Shown here piece after piece: positions 25,178 to 32,648 of a stretch of 64,000 nt of DNA. This DNA comes from Candidatus Binatia bacterium (lineage in GTDB: Bacteria; Desulfobacterota; Binatia; UBA9968; JAJDTQ01): NCBI GenBank assembly GCA_951813575.1, contig OX638375.1, positions 2,867,042 through 2,931,041 on the forward strand, written 5' to 3'. Numbering within the stretch: position 1 is the first letter of the stretch; the number at the start of each line of letters is the position of its first letter. Both the position numbers and the translations under genes were made by a program. The notes beneath the pieces are model-generated. The model ran no database searches. It was not told the origin of the DNA and saw only the letters and a list, made by a program, of their open reading frames with translations.

Positions 25178-26626
25178 CTAGTCCCCATTTCGTTCAATCA
25201 GCACCGACATGCCGTCCGTCAGCTCGGTCATCTGGCCGAGGAAAAGGCTGGCGCGGGCCACCAGCATGCAGTTCCGGATGGCGCCGGCCGCCATCTCCCG
25301 GAGCGCGTGGGGCACGTAGACGAAGCCGGAGGCGATGTGCCCCTGGGTGGGCGCGTAACCGCACACCCCCTTGGCGCGCGCGAACCCGGCGATGTCGCTC
25401 CGGTCGATCTCCTTGGCCATGGCCAGCATGGCGGCCATCATCTTGTAGTTCCGGGCGGCCACGTCGCCGGCCTTGGCGGTCACCATGATGTCCGGATTGT
25501 GCAGCTCGGTCACCACGCGGTCGAGCCGGTCGACGCCCCATTCTAACCGCCGCAACGGCCCCAGGACAAGCTCCCTGAACTGCTTGTCGAGGGCGGCGCC
25601 GGCCTTGATGGGATGGCGGCCGACCCCTTGCAGGTTCACCACCGGGCTCTTGCCGTCGTCGCGCCCGATCCATACGGCCACGGCGGCCAGCGCGTCCTCC
25701 AGCACCGGGATGCCCTGCTCCAACTGGTAGAGGCATTTCATCCCCAGCTTGGGCAGCGATCCGCCGCCCACCACGACCACGTTCTTGAAGACGCCGCTCT
25801 CCACTAGCGACGCGCCGATGACCATGGCGGGAATGGGCGCGGCGCAGAAGTCCTTGATGTCGATGCCGGTGGCGAGGTCGCAGCCGGCGAACTCGGCGAT
25901 GGCCTTGGCCATGTTGCCGCCGCCGCGCTGATAGCGGTCGCCCACCGCCTCCTCCGAGCAACTCAGCACCAGGTCCACGTCGCTCAGGTCGAGCCCCTCC
26001 ACGTGGTTCAGCAGCTCGTGCATGGACAGCGCGCCGGAGACCTTGCATGCGAGATTCTCCAGCAGCACCGGCGCCGACAGCGCCTCGTCCTCGGAGTGGC
26101 CGGTCTTCACCACGCCCACGGGGGCGTCTTCGCCGTTGGCGAAGAGCGGCAGGCAATCCGCGGCCTCCAACTCGGCGTCCAGTTGGGCGTCCGCGAGAAG
26201 CGGCGGGGTCTGGGAGGCCAGGGCCGCCGTGAGCGGCGAGTCCGACAGCAGGGGACTCGTCTCTTCCCAGAACCGCTCCCGCAGCAACACGTGCTTGAAC
26301 GGGTCCGCGCACGCCAGCAGCGCGAGGAAACGCCGTTCCTCCAGGATGTGCCCGAAGGGCGGTTCGCCGGCGTCCGACTCGGCGAGCTTGTCGAACCACG
26401 GCTGCTCCACCTCCCACAGACGGGCCGGCGGCTGGCTGCCGATGAACACCTGATTGGGCAGATAGCGGCAGGCCTTGTCGTAGCTCCACAGGCCCCGCGT
26501 CAACTCCGCGAGGAACTCCGGCTGGGCCTTGCTCTCCCGGAACGGCTTCGAGCCGTACCGCACCAGCCCCGGGGTGTGCGCGAGGGCGGTGGCCGCGCCC
26601 TTGATGACGGGTCGATTCGTCGGCAT
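25178..26626 (-). CDS. grdC: glycine/sarcosine/betaine reductase component C, beta subunit
   Basis: Thiolase/FabH-like protein of 482 residues that in glycine reductase takes the acetyl unit from selenoprotein A. N-terminal VIKGAATALAHTPGLVRYGS is the GrdC signature. DIKDFCAAPIPAM holds the presumed acyl-accepting Cys261. LVLSCSEEAVGDRYQRGGGN and GGGSLPKLGMKCLYQLEQG are also family-like. The usual partner grdD (alpha subunit, acetyl-phosphate release) and grdB are absent from the window. The ATG at 26626 is the first that fits the family; no clear ribosome site is seen. It is divergent from an M20 amidohydrolase. Confidence 0.85.
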   Translation of the reverse strand: MPTNRPVIKGAATALAHTPGLVRYGSKPFRESKAQPEFLAELTRGLWSYDKACRYLPNQVFIGSQPPARLWEVEQPWFDKLAESDAGEPPFGHILEERRFLALLACADPFKHVLLRERFWEETSPLLSDSPLTAALASQTPPLLADAQLDAELEAADCLPLFANGEDAPVGVVKTGHSEDEALSAPVLLENLACKVSGALSMHELLNHVEGLDLSDVDLVLSCSEEAVGDRYQRGGGNMAKAIAEFAGCDLATGIDIKDFCAAPIPAMVIGASLVESGVFKNVVVVGGGSLPKLGMKCLYQLEQGIPVLEDALAAVAVWIGRDDGKSPVVNLQGVGRHPIKAGAALDKQFRELVLGPLRRLEWGVDRLDRVVTELHNPDIMVTAKAGDVAARNYKMMAAMLAMAKEIDRSDIAGFARAKGVCGYAPTQGHIASGFVYVPHALREMAAGAIRNCMLVARASLFLGQMTELTDGMSVLIERNGD

Positions 26627-26843
26627 GGAGGGGAACTTATAACGTCCACGAAGGCCGGGCAAGGCTGCGCAGAGGGCTTGGGGAACTCCGATCGATTGCC
26701 GCGGGGCGAGATGGCGCCCTTCGACTTCGCTCCGCTACGCTCAGGACGAACGGCGCCTTCTCGAAGCGCGCCGCCACGAGCCCTCCCCTCGACGCGCCGC
26801 CTTCCTTGTAATATGATCCGCCCATGCCATGAGGGAGGGAACC

Positions 26844-28289
26844 ATGCAGGATTCCAAGCAAAAACAGTTCGTCATCGACGCGGTTGAGGAGAACCGGAAC
26901 AACATCGCGCTCCTCGGCGACAATATCTTCTACTTCGCCGAGCTGGGGATGCAGGAGTACCGTACCACCGGGCTCATGACCGAGATCCTGGAGCAGGCGG
27001 GCTTCGAGATCGAGCGGGGCATCTCGGGGATGCCCACGGCGTTCATCGCCACCTACGGGTCGGGCAAGCCGGTGGTGGCGCTGCACACGGAGTTCGACGC
27101 CACGCCCTCGAGCTCGCAGATGGCGGGGGTGGCCGAGCAGAAGCCCATCGTCGACGGCGCCCCGGGACATACAGAAGGGCACAACGTCAACGCGGCGGTG
27201 ATGATCGGCGCGGCGGTGGCGGTCAAGAGGACCATGGAGCAGTTCGGCATCGAGGGGACGCTGCGGGTCTACGGCGCCCCGGCCGAGGAGCAGCTCGTGA
27301 GCCGGCCCTACTTCGTGCGCGACGGCTACTTCAAGGACGTGGACGTGGCCCTCCACGACCACATCGGCTACAACCTGGGCACCGTTTACGGCTTGCGGCA
27401 GTACGCGCTCATCTCCGCGGAGTTTACCTTCAAGGGCGAGAGCGCCCACGCCGCCACCTCGCCCTGGAACGCCCGGGACGCGGTGGACGCCACGGTGCTG
27501 ATGGACATCGGCTGGGACAAGCTGCGGGAACACCTGGAGCCCTCCCAGCGCAGCCACCGGGTCATCACCAACGGCGGCGACCAGCCCAACGTCATCCCCA
27601 ACACTTCGACCATCTGGTGGTTCTTCCGCGAGGCCACGGCCGAGAAGGCCCGCGCCCTGTTCGAGAAGGCCAAGCGCGTCGCCCAGGGCGCGGCCACCAT
27701 GACCGACACCTCCTACTCGGTGAACGTGCTGAGCGCGGTGGCGCCCACCCGGTGCAACCGCACCCTGGCGGAGGTGATCCAGCAGAACATCGAGGCCGTG
27801 GGCATGCCGCAGTGGAGCGACGCCGAGCAGAAGCTCGTCACCGACGTCCAGTCCAAGGTCAACGTCAAGGCCACGGGAATGCCCACGCAGGTGGCCCAGC
27901 TCCGGGAAGCGGTGCAATCGGTGTCCGCCAACGACTCCGGCGATGTCTGCTGGGTGGTGCCGTCGGGCGTGGTGAACTTCCCGTCCAACATCCCGGGGAT
28001 CGCCTACCACCACTGGGGCGCGGGGGTCTCCCTGGCCACGTCCGTAGCCCACAAGGGCGCGGTTGCCGGCGCCAAGACCATGGCCGCGTCGGCCGTCGAC
28101 CTGCTGATGGACCCGCAACTGGTGGCCCGGGCCAAGGAGACCTTCAAGGAGGAGATCGGCGACGTGGAGTACCGCCCGCTGCTGCCCGACGACCAGCAGC
28201 CGCCGCTGGAGCTCAACCGTATCCTCATGGAGCATTACCGCTCCGCCATGGAAGCGCACTATCCCAAGGAGAAGCCCGCATTCAGCTAA
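26844..28289 (+). CDS. M20-family amidohydrolase (AbgB-like)
   Basis: Metal-dependent amidase/peptidase of 481 residues, close to p-aminobenzoyl-glutamate hydrolase subunit B and aminoacylase-like proteins. Landmarks are ALHTEFDATPSSSQ, GAPGHTEGHNVNAAVMIGAAVAV (metal ligands), and YGAPAEEQLVSRPYFV with the catalytic Glu region. The dimerisation lid follows after LISAEFTFKGESAHAATSPW. GAGGGA precedes the ATG at 26844, preferred over the ATG at 26829. It is divergent from grdC and might release glycine or another amino acid for the Grd proteins (inference). Confidence 0.85.
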   Translation: MQDSKQKQFVIDAVEENRNNIALLGDNIFYFAELGMQEYRTTGLMTEILEQAGFEIERGISGMPTAFIATYGSGKPVVALHTEFDATPSSSQMAGVAEQKPIVDGAPGHTEGHNVNAAVMIGAAVAVKRTMEQFGIEGTLRVYGAPAEEQLVSRPYFVRDGYFKDVDVALHDHIGYNLGTVYGLRQYALISAEFTFKGESAHAATSPWNARDAVDATVLMDIGWDKLREHLEPSQRSHRVITNGGDQPNVIPNTSTIWWFFREATAEKARALFEKAKRVAQGAATMTDTSYSVNVLSAVAPTRCNRTLAEVIQQNIEAVGMPQWSDAEQKLVTDVQSKVNVKATGMPTQVAQLREAVQSVSANDSGDVCWVVPSGVVNFPSNIPGIAYHHWGAGVSLATSVAHKGAVAGAKTMAASAVDLLMDPQLVARAKETFKEEIGDVEYRPLLPDDQQPPLELNRILMEHYRSAMEAHYPKEKPAFS

Positions 28290-28312
28290 CGCTGCCGCTT
28301 CAGGGACCGGAG

Positions 28313-29785
28313 GTGCGCCTGCGCGCGCTGCTCGACCGCGCCACCTCCGGCGAGAGGATCCACGGCAGGCCCCGGCTCCGTCCGTCGCTGGTGGACAAGG
28401 TGCTGCGCGACCCGTTCTGGGTCTGGTGCCAATACCACGCGCCCAAGGCCGAGGCGGTGAACGAGGTCGGCCGTTACGAGCAGATGCGCTACCGCCGCGG
28501 CGTCGAGCACGAGGACGCCTGGGTGGCCGCGCACTATCCAGACGCCCTGGCGATCAGGCCCGACTTCGGCTACGAGGCCCTGGCCCGGACCCTCCGGGCC
28601 ATGCTGGAGGGCGTTCCCGCCATTCATCAGCCGCAACTGTGGGACCTCGGCCGCGACATCTACGGCCGGGGCGATCTGCTGGTGCGCGACAACAGCCACG
28701 GCTCGGACCTGGGCCCCTACCACTACCGGGTCATCGAGATAAAGCGGGCGCGCAAGCTCCGGGACGCCTTCGCGCTCCAGGCGGCCCTCTACAACCGGAC
28801 CATAGGCGCCATCCAGGGCTACACTCCCGGCCACGTGACCGTGGCGCTGCGGGACGAGGCCCGTCCCGTGGACGTGTCGGGCTTCGGGGACAAGATCGAC
28901 GAGGTGGTGTCACGCTGGGCCGGGCTGCGGGACGGCGCGGTGGAGCAGCCCGAGCCCGGAAGGCCGCCCGATGTCACCGACTCGCCCTGGCGCGCGTACG
29001 GCAACAAGCTCGTGACCGAGCGCCGGGACCTGGTGCTGCTGGCCGGGGTGCGCGCGCCCGAGCGGGCGAAGCTCCGGGCCGCGGGTATCCACAGTGTGGA
29101 CAAACTGTGGAACCGCTCACCCGAAGAGATCAACGAGATCCTGGGGCCGCACCACGGCGCCACCGCCTACCACGTGGCCCAGAGCTACCGCACCGGGAGG
29201 CCCGTCCCCAGGCCCGGCCGCGAGCTGCGCATCCCCCGGGCCAGGCGGCTCCTCTACTTCGATTTCGAAACCTCCGACGACATGCATCCCGCCATGCCGC
29301 CCCACGTCTACCTCATCGGCTGCTGGGACGGCACCCGGGACCAGTTCGTCAAGTTCTTGGCCCGCGGTCCGGAGGACGAGGCCGAGATCTTCGAATCCTT
29401 CATCGACTACGTGGGGGAGGACGTCGAAGCCGCGCGGCTCTACCACTGGACCGACTACGAGATCCGGCAGATGAATGCGGTCATGCGCCGCTGGCCGCGG
29501 CTGGAGGGAGGGCTGGCGCGCCTTGTCGGTTCCTGCGTCGACCTGAAGCGCTGCATCCAGGACGCCGTCTACCTGCCGTTGCCGCGCTTCTCCATCAAGA
29601 GCGTCGCCCCGGCCCTGGGGTTCCACTGGCGCCAGCAGGGATTCGGCGCCTACGAGGCGCTGCTGTGCTACTGGGACTCCATCGACACCGGCGACCGCTC
29701 CCTGGCCGAGAAGGCCGTCCGCTACAACGAGGACGACTGTCTCGCCATGTGGCACGTGGACCAGGAGCTCACCGGGGGAGCGTAA
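28313..29785 (+). CDS. TM0106-family RecB-like nuclease with RNase H-like domain
   Basis: Protein of about 490 residues with two parts. The first half is a RecB-type nuclease (GRGDLLVRDNSHGSDLG, then YRVIEIKRARKLRDAFALQAALY, holding the D...E-x-K metal site). The second half is a DnaQ/YprB-like exonuclease (LLYFDFETSDDMHP with the first DxE, and late ...RYNEDDCLAMWHVD). A helix-hairpin-like AGIHSVDKLW region lies between. The start is taken as GTG 28313, because the same frame continues upstream through the M20 gene and is not protein-like there. Its role is unknown; DNA or RNA repair is likely. Confidence 0.75.
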   Translation: MRLRALLDRATSGERIHGRPRLRPSLVDKVLRDPFWVWCQYHAPKAEAVNEVGRYEQMRYRRGVEHEDAWVAAHYPDALAIRPDFGYEALARTLRAMLEGVPAIHQPQLWDLGRDIYGRGDLLVRDNSHGSDLGPYHYRVIEIKRARKLRDAFALQAALYNRTIGAIQGYTPGHVTVALRDEARPVDVSGFGDKIDEVVSRWAGLRDGAVEQPEPGRPPDVTDSPWRAYGNKLVTERRDLVLLAGVRAPERAKLRAAGIHSVDKLWNRSPEEINEILGPHHGATAYHVAQSYRTGRPVPRPGRELRIPRARRLLYFDFETSDDMHPAMPPHVYLIGCWDGTRDQFVKFLARGPEDEAEIFESFIDYVGEDVEAARLYHWTDYEIRQMNAVMRRWPRLEGGLARLVGSCVDLKRCIQDAVYLPLPRFSIKSVAPALGFHWRQQGFGAYEALLCYWDSIDTGDRSLAEKAVRYNEDDCLAMWHVDQELTGGA

Positions 29786-29850
29786 AGGACCCATGTTCCG
29801 TCACTCGCTGCCGGCGGCCGGTAGTCCCACCGGCGCGGCCGGAGCCCCGT

Positions 29851-30555
29851 TCACTTCCGGTGGTGGACGATTCGGGTGACGCCCGCGACCCGGACCCGCT
29901 CCTTGGAGACCGTGCCGTAGTACCGGAGGCTCCCCGCCCCCGCCACGGAACCGGACAGGACCCCGCCGCTCATGGCGAGGACCACGTCGGAGGCGCCCCT
30001 GAGATCGACCTCGGCGTCCGTTACCGGGATGCCCCGGAGGTCGACGGCGCTGGCTCCGGCGACGGACAGTTCCAGCTCGTCGTAGCGCCCGTCGCGTCCT
30101 TCGAGACGCGCCGCCCCCGCGATGCCGATGGCAAGGCGGTCGCCCCGAAAGCCCGAAAGCGCGATCCTGACGCCGCCCCGGAGATCCAGCTCGTCGAGCG
30201 CGGGCATGACGATACTCACGGACTTCGGCGCACCGCCCTCCCGCCACCATGCGCGCGACCCGCCGCTCAGTCGGAGACGTTTGCCGAAGACGTGCATCCG
30301 GACGTGCGCCTGCCGATTCCCGGAATCGGAGACCTCGAGCTTCCACTCGTCTCCCCGGGTGAGGTCGACCCGCAACCCCCCGGCGATCTCGACCTCGGTG
30401 ACTCCGGTCAGGTCGGCGCTCTCGGAGACCCGGGAGCCCTCCACGACCGCGAAATGATCTCGGGAAAGGGCGACCCGCCCGGCGACCGCGGTCACGACGA
30501 TGAGCACGGCAAGGACGCCTCCCATCGACAACAGTACTTTCTGGCTCGGTTTCAT
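29851..30555 (-). CDS. GIN-domain (DUF2807) exported protein
   Basis: Protein of 234 residues with one N-terminal membrane anchor (VLLSMGGVLAVLIVVTAVAG) and a repetitive beta-helix body whose rungs repeat patterns such as ELDLRGGVRIALSGFRGD and DAEVDLRGASDVVLAMSGG. This is the putative auto-transporter head GIN domain. Its ATG overlaps the stop of the GntR gene, so it is the last gene of the regulator/ABC operon and is probably made when the operon is derepressed. Function unknown; it likely sits outside the membrane. Confidence 0.8.
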   Translation of the reverse strand: MKPSQKVLLSMGGVLAVLIVVTAVAGRVALSRDHFAVVEGSRVSESADLTGVTEVEIAGGLRVDLTRGDEWKLEVSDSGNRQAHVRMHVFGKRLRLSGGSRAWWREGGAPKSVSIVMPALDELDLRGGVRIALSGFRGDRLAIGIAGAARLEGRDGRYDELELSVAGASAVDLRGIPVTDAEVDLRGASDVVLAMSGGVLSGSVAGAGSLRYYGTVSKERVRVAGVTRIVHHRK

Positions 30556-30941
30556 GGTGTGTCTTCTCCCGTCTCGTCGGAACTGTCGGCGCAAGGATCC
30601 AGGTGCGCGGCGAGCTCGTCCGGCCCAATCCCCAGGAGCTGCATGGTTCGAACGATCTTCGGCACTTCATCACGCAGGAACTCCGCCTTCATCTCCCGCA
30701 ATGCCTGCTCGCGGGCGTCGTCGCTCACGAAGTAGCCGAGCCCTCTTCGGCTCGAGATGATTCCCCGCTCCATCAGCCGCTGATAGCTCTTGGTGACCGT
30801 GTTGGGATTCACACCGAGTTCGACGGCCAACTCCCGGATGGACGGAATACGCTCGCCGGCCCGCCAATCGCCATCGAGGACCCGTTCGCGGATCTGGTCC
30901 GCGATCTGCAGGTAGATGCCCTTGGGCTCGCTAAACTCCAT
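30552..30941 (-). CDS. GntR-family regulator, YtrA subfamily
   Basis: Short regulator of 129 residues. The winged helix fills residues 5-75 (GIYLQIADQIRERVLDGDW, RIPSIRELAVELGVNPNTV, GLGYFVSDD). It has only a short C-terminal dimerisation helix, as in the YtrA subfamily, which controls adjacent ABC transporter genes. The ATG at 30941 overlaps the permease stop by 11 bases. It most likely binds the perfect inverted repeat in front of this operon. Confidence 0.88.
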   Translation of the reverse strand: MEFSEPKGIYLQIADQIRERVLDGDWRAGERIPSIRELAVELGVNPNTVTKSYQRLMERGIISSRRGLGYFVSDDAREQALREMKAEFLRDEVPKIVRTMQLLGIGPDELAAHLDPCADSSDETGEDTP

Positions 30942-31692
30942 CGCTGACCTGGGCCTCTTGCAGGCGAAGCCATGCGATCCACCAGCAGGCGAGCGGCAGC
31001 AGGAGCGCGATCCCGGGAACGACGGCGCCGATGCCGCTCGCTCGCGCGCCGAGCTGCTCCAGAACGAAGAACACGTCGCCCACATCCAGCCAGTAGCCCG
31101 CGAAGACGATCCGCACCGTGAGGGCGGCGAAGCACGCGAACCCCGCGACCGCGAAAGTGAGCGCGAGCGTGGTCTTGACGAAGTGCGCTCTTCGGAACCA
31201 CGCGCCGCCGAGGAAGTAGAACGACTGGAGGACGATGTAGACCAGGATCGAGCTCCAGACGGTGCGGTCGAAGGGATCGAAGAATGCCCCGCGGCCGCCG
31301 TGGAGAAGAAAGTTGAGGGTCTCGACGACGACCGACGCGAGCCCGATGAACACCAGCAGGTACACGACGAGCCCGACGGTGAGCGCGAGCAGGCGGGCGA
31401 GCATCTTCTCGAGCGCCGAGGCGGGGATGAGGAGGTACGCCTCGTTCCGCGTCCTGTCGTGCAGCGGCCGGAACGCCCGGCTCGAAGCGACGAGTCCCCA
31501 AGCGAAGAGCGCGAGCCCGAAGCAGCGGCGGTAGAAGTCCCCGTCGCCGAGAGCCCCTCCGCGCGTGGCGAGGCCGGCAATCAGAATGACTCCGGCGAGC
31601 GCGCCGGAGACCACCAGCAGGGACCGGTAGCCGGCGACCAGGTCGCCGCGAATCAGCAGCCGCAGCCTTTGCGGGGAGAAGACATCGTTCAT
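30931..31692 (-). CDS. ABC transporter membrane protein (YtrC-like)
   Basis: Integral membrane protein of 253 residues with about six hydrophobic segments (for example LLVVSGALAGVILIAGLAT and LALTVGLVVYLLVFIGLASV). There is an amphipathic LIPASALEKMLARLL segment, common to ABC-2-like permeases of bacteriocin or stress-response exporters. Its ATG overlaps the ATPase stop (ATGA), making the two a unit. No enzyme motifs are seen. Confidence 0.75.
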   Translation of the reverse strand: MNDVFSPQRLRLLIRGDLVAGYRSLLVVSGALAGVILIAGLATRGGALGDGDFYRRCFGLALFAWGLVASSRAFRPLHDRTRNEAYLLIPASALEKMLARLLALTVGLVVYLLVFIGLASVVVETLNFLLHGGRGAFFDPFDRTVWSSILVYIVLQSFYFLGGAWFRRAHFVKTTLALTFAVAGFACFAALTVRIVFAGYWLDVGDVFFVLEQLGARASGIGAVVPGIALLLPLACWWIAWLRLQEAQVSDGV

Positions 31693-32540
31693 GCCCGTTC
31701 CTCCGTGCCAAGGATCCCGGCGCAGGCGTGCGGGTTCGTGATGACCGCCTTGAAGAGAAGCTCGAGGTCCAGGCGGTGGTCCTCCGCGCCGCGGTCGCTG
31801 CGCACCGTCCCGAAGCCGCCCACGGCCGGCTCGAGATAGATGAGTCCGTCGGCGTCCTCGTCCGGCCGGCTGGGTTCGCGCGCCGTGCGGAGGCGGGCGC
31901 CCGCCGCGGCGAGGCTTTGGTTGAAGAGGACCTTCCCCTCGTGGAGTATGACGAGACGGTCGATGAGCGACTCGACGTCGCGCACCTGGTGAGTGGCGAC
32001 CACGAACGTCCGGTCATCGCTCAGCGCTTCCGCGACCAGGCGGCGGAAGAGCCCCTTGGCCGGAATGTCGAGGCCGTTGGCCGGCTCGTCCAGCACCAGC
32101 AACGAGGCGCCGGATGCGAGCCCGAACGCGAGCAGGAACTTCTTCTGCTGGCCGTGCGAAAGATGCGGCAGCTTCCGCCCGACCGGGATTTCGAGCTCCT
32201 CGACATAGCGGGCCATCCGTTCGTGGTCGAACCCTGGATAGAAAGGGGAGCGCAGGGCGACGAATTCCCGGTCCGTGAGCGCGGGAACATGGATCGTCTC
32301 GGAAAGCACGAAGAGGCGGGAGAGCAATCCCGGCCGGCGGCGGGCGGGTCCGCTCCCGAGCACGTGAATTCGCCCCGAGCGGGGAAAGAGGAGCCCGGTC
32401 ATGAGCCGGAGCAGCGTCGATTTTCCCGCCCCGTTCAGGCCCAGCAGACCGTAGATGTTGCCGGGCTCGAGAACGAGCTCGACATCGCGAAAAAGCTCCT
32501 CCCGGCCGTAGCCGAAGCGAAGCTGCTCCATCTGCACCAT
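31689..32540 (-). CDS. ABC transporter ATP-binding protein
   Basis: ATPase of 283 residues for the adjacent permease. Walker A GLNGAGKST lies near residue 35, the signature LSHGQQKKFLLAFGLA and Walker B LLVLDEPANGLD are clear, and the H-loop reads VATHQ. The C-terminal 70 residues (PSRPDEDADGLIYLEP) are variable. The ATG at 32540 (MVQMEQLRFGYG) is chosen because GGAAGACGGAAC precedes it; another ATG nine codons upstream lacks a ribosome site. It is the first gene of the YtrA-type operon. Confidence 0.88.
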   Translation of the reverse strand: MVQMEQLRFGYGREELFRDVELVLEPGNIYGLLGLNGAGKSTLLRLMTGLLFPRSGRIHVLGSGPARRRPGLLSRLFVLSETIHVPALTDREFVALRSPFYPGFDHERMARYVEELEIPVGRKLPHLSHGQQKKFLLAFGLASGASLLVLDEPANGLDIPAKGLFRRLVAEALSDDRTFVVATHQVRDVESLIDRLVILHEGKVLFNQSLAAAGARLRTAREPSRPDEDADGLIYLEPAVGGFGTVRSDRGAEDHRLDLELLFKAVITNPHACAGILGTEERA

Positions 32541-32592
32541 GTTCCGTCTTCCTGTTCTGTCTTCCATTGTAGTGTTTCAATGACTTTCAGAC

Positions 32593-32630
32593 TGTACTAG
32601 TACACTAGTACACCTAGGCCAGTCTGTCAA
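32593..32630 (-). promoter_or_regulatory. promoter and perfect operator of the GntR/ABC operon
   Basis: -35 TTGACA (32625-32630), a 17-base spacer and -10 TAGTGT (32602-32607). A perfect inverted repeat with nine-base arms TGTACTAGT and ACTAGTACA, two bases apart (32593-32612), covers the -10. GTACTA/TAGTAC half-sites resemble those of YtrA-type GntR regulators, one of which is encoded in this operon. Confidence 0.75.
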
Positions 32631-32648
32631 CCCGGCGGTAACAACCTC

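Noticed and set aside
27617..28312. Upstream extension of the TM0106-type nuclease gene
   Set aside because: It overlaps the M20 amidohydrolase in another frame and has no protein-like composition; similarity to the family starts after about 28313.
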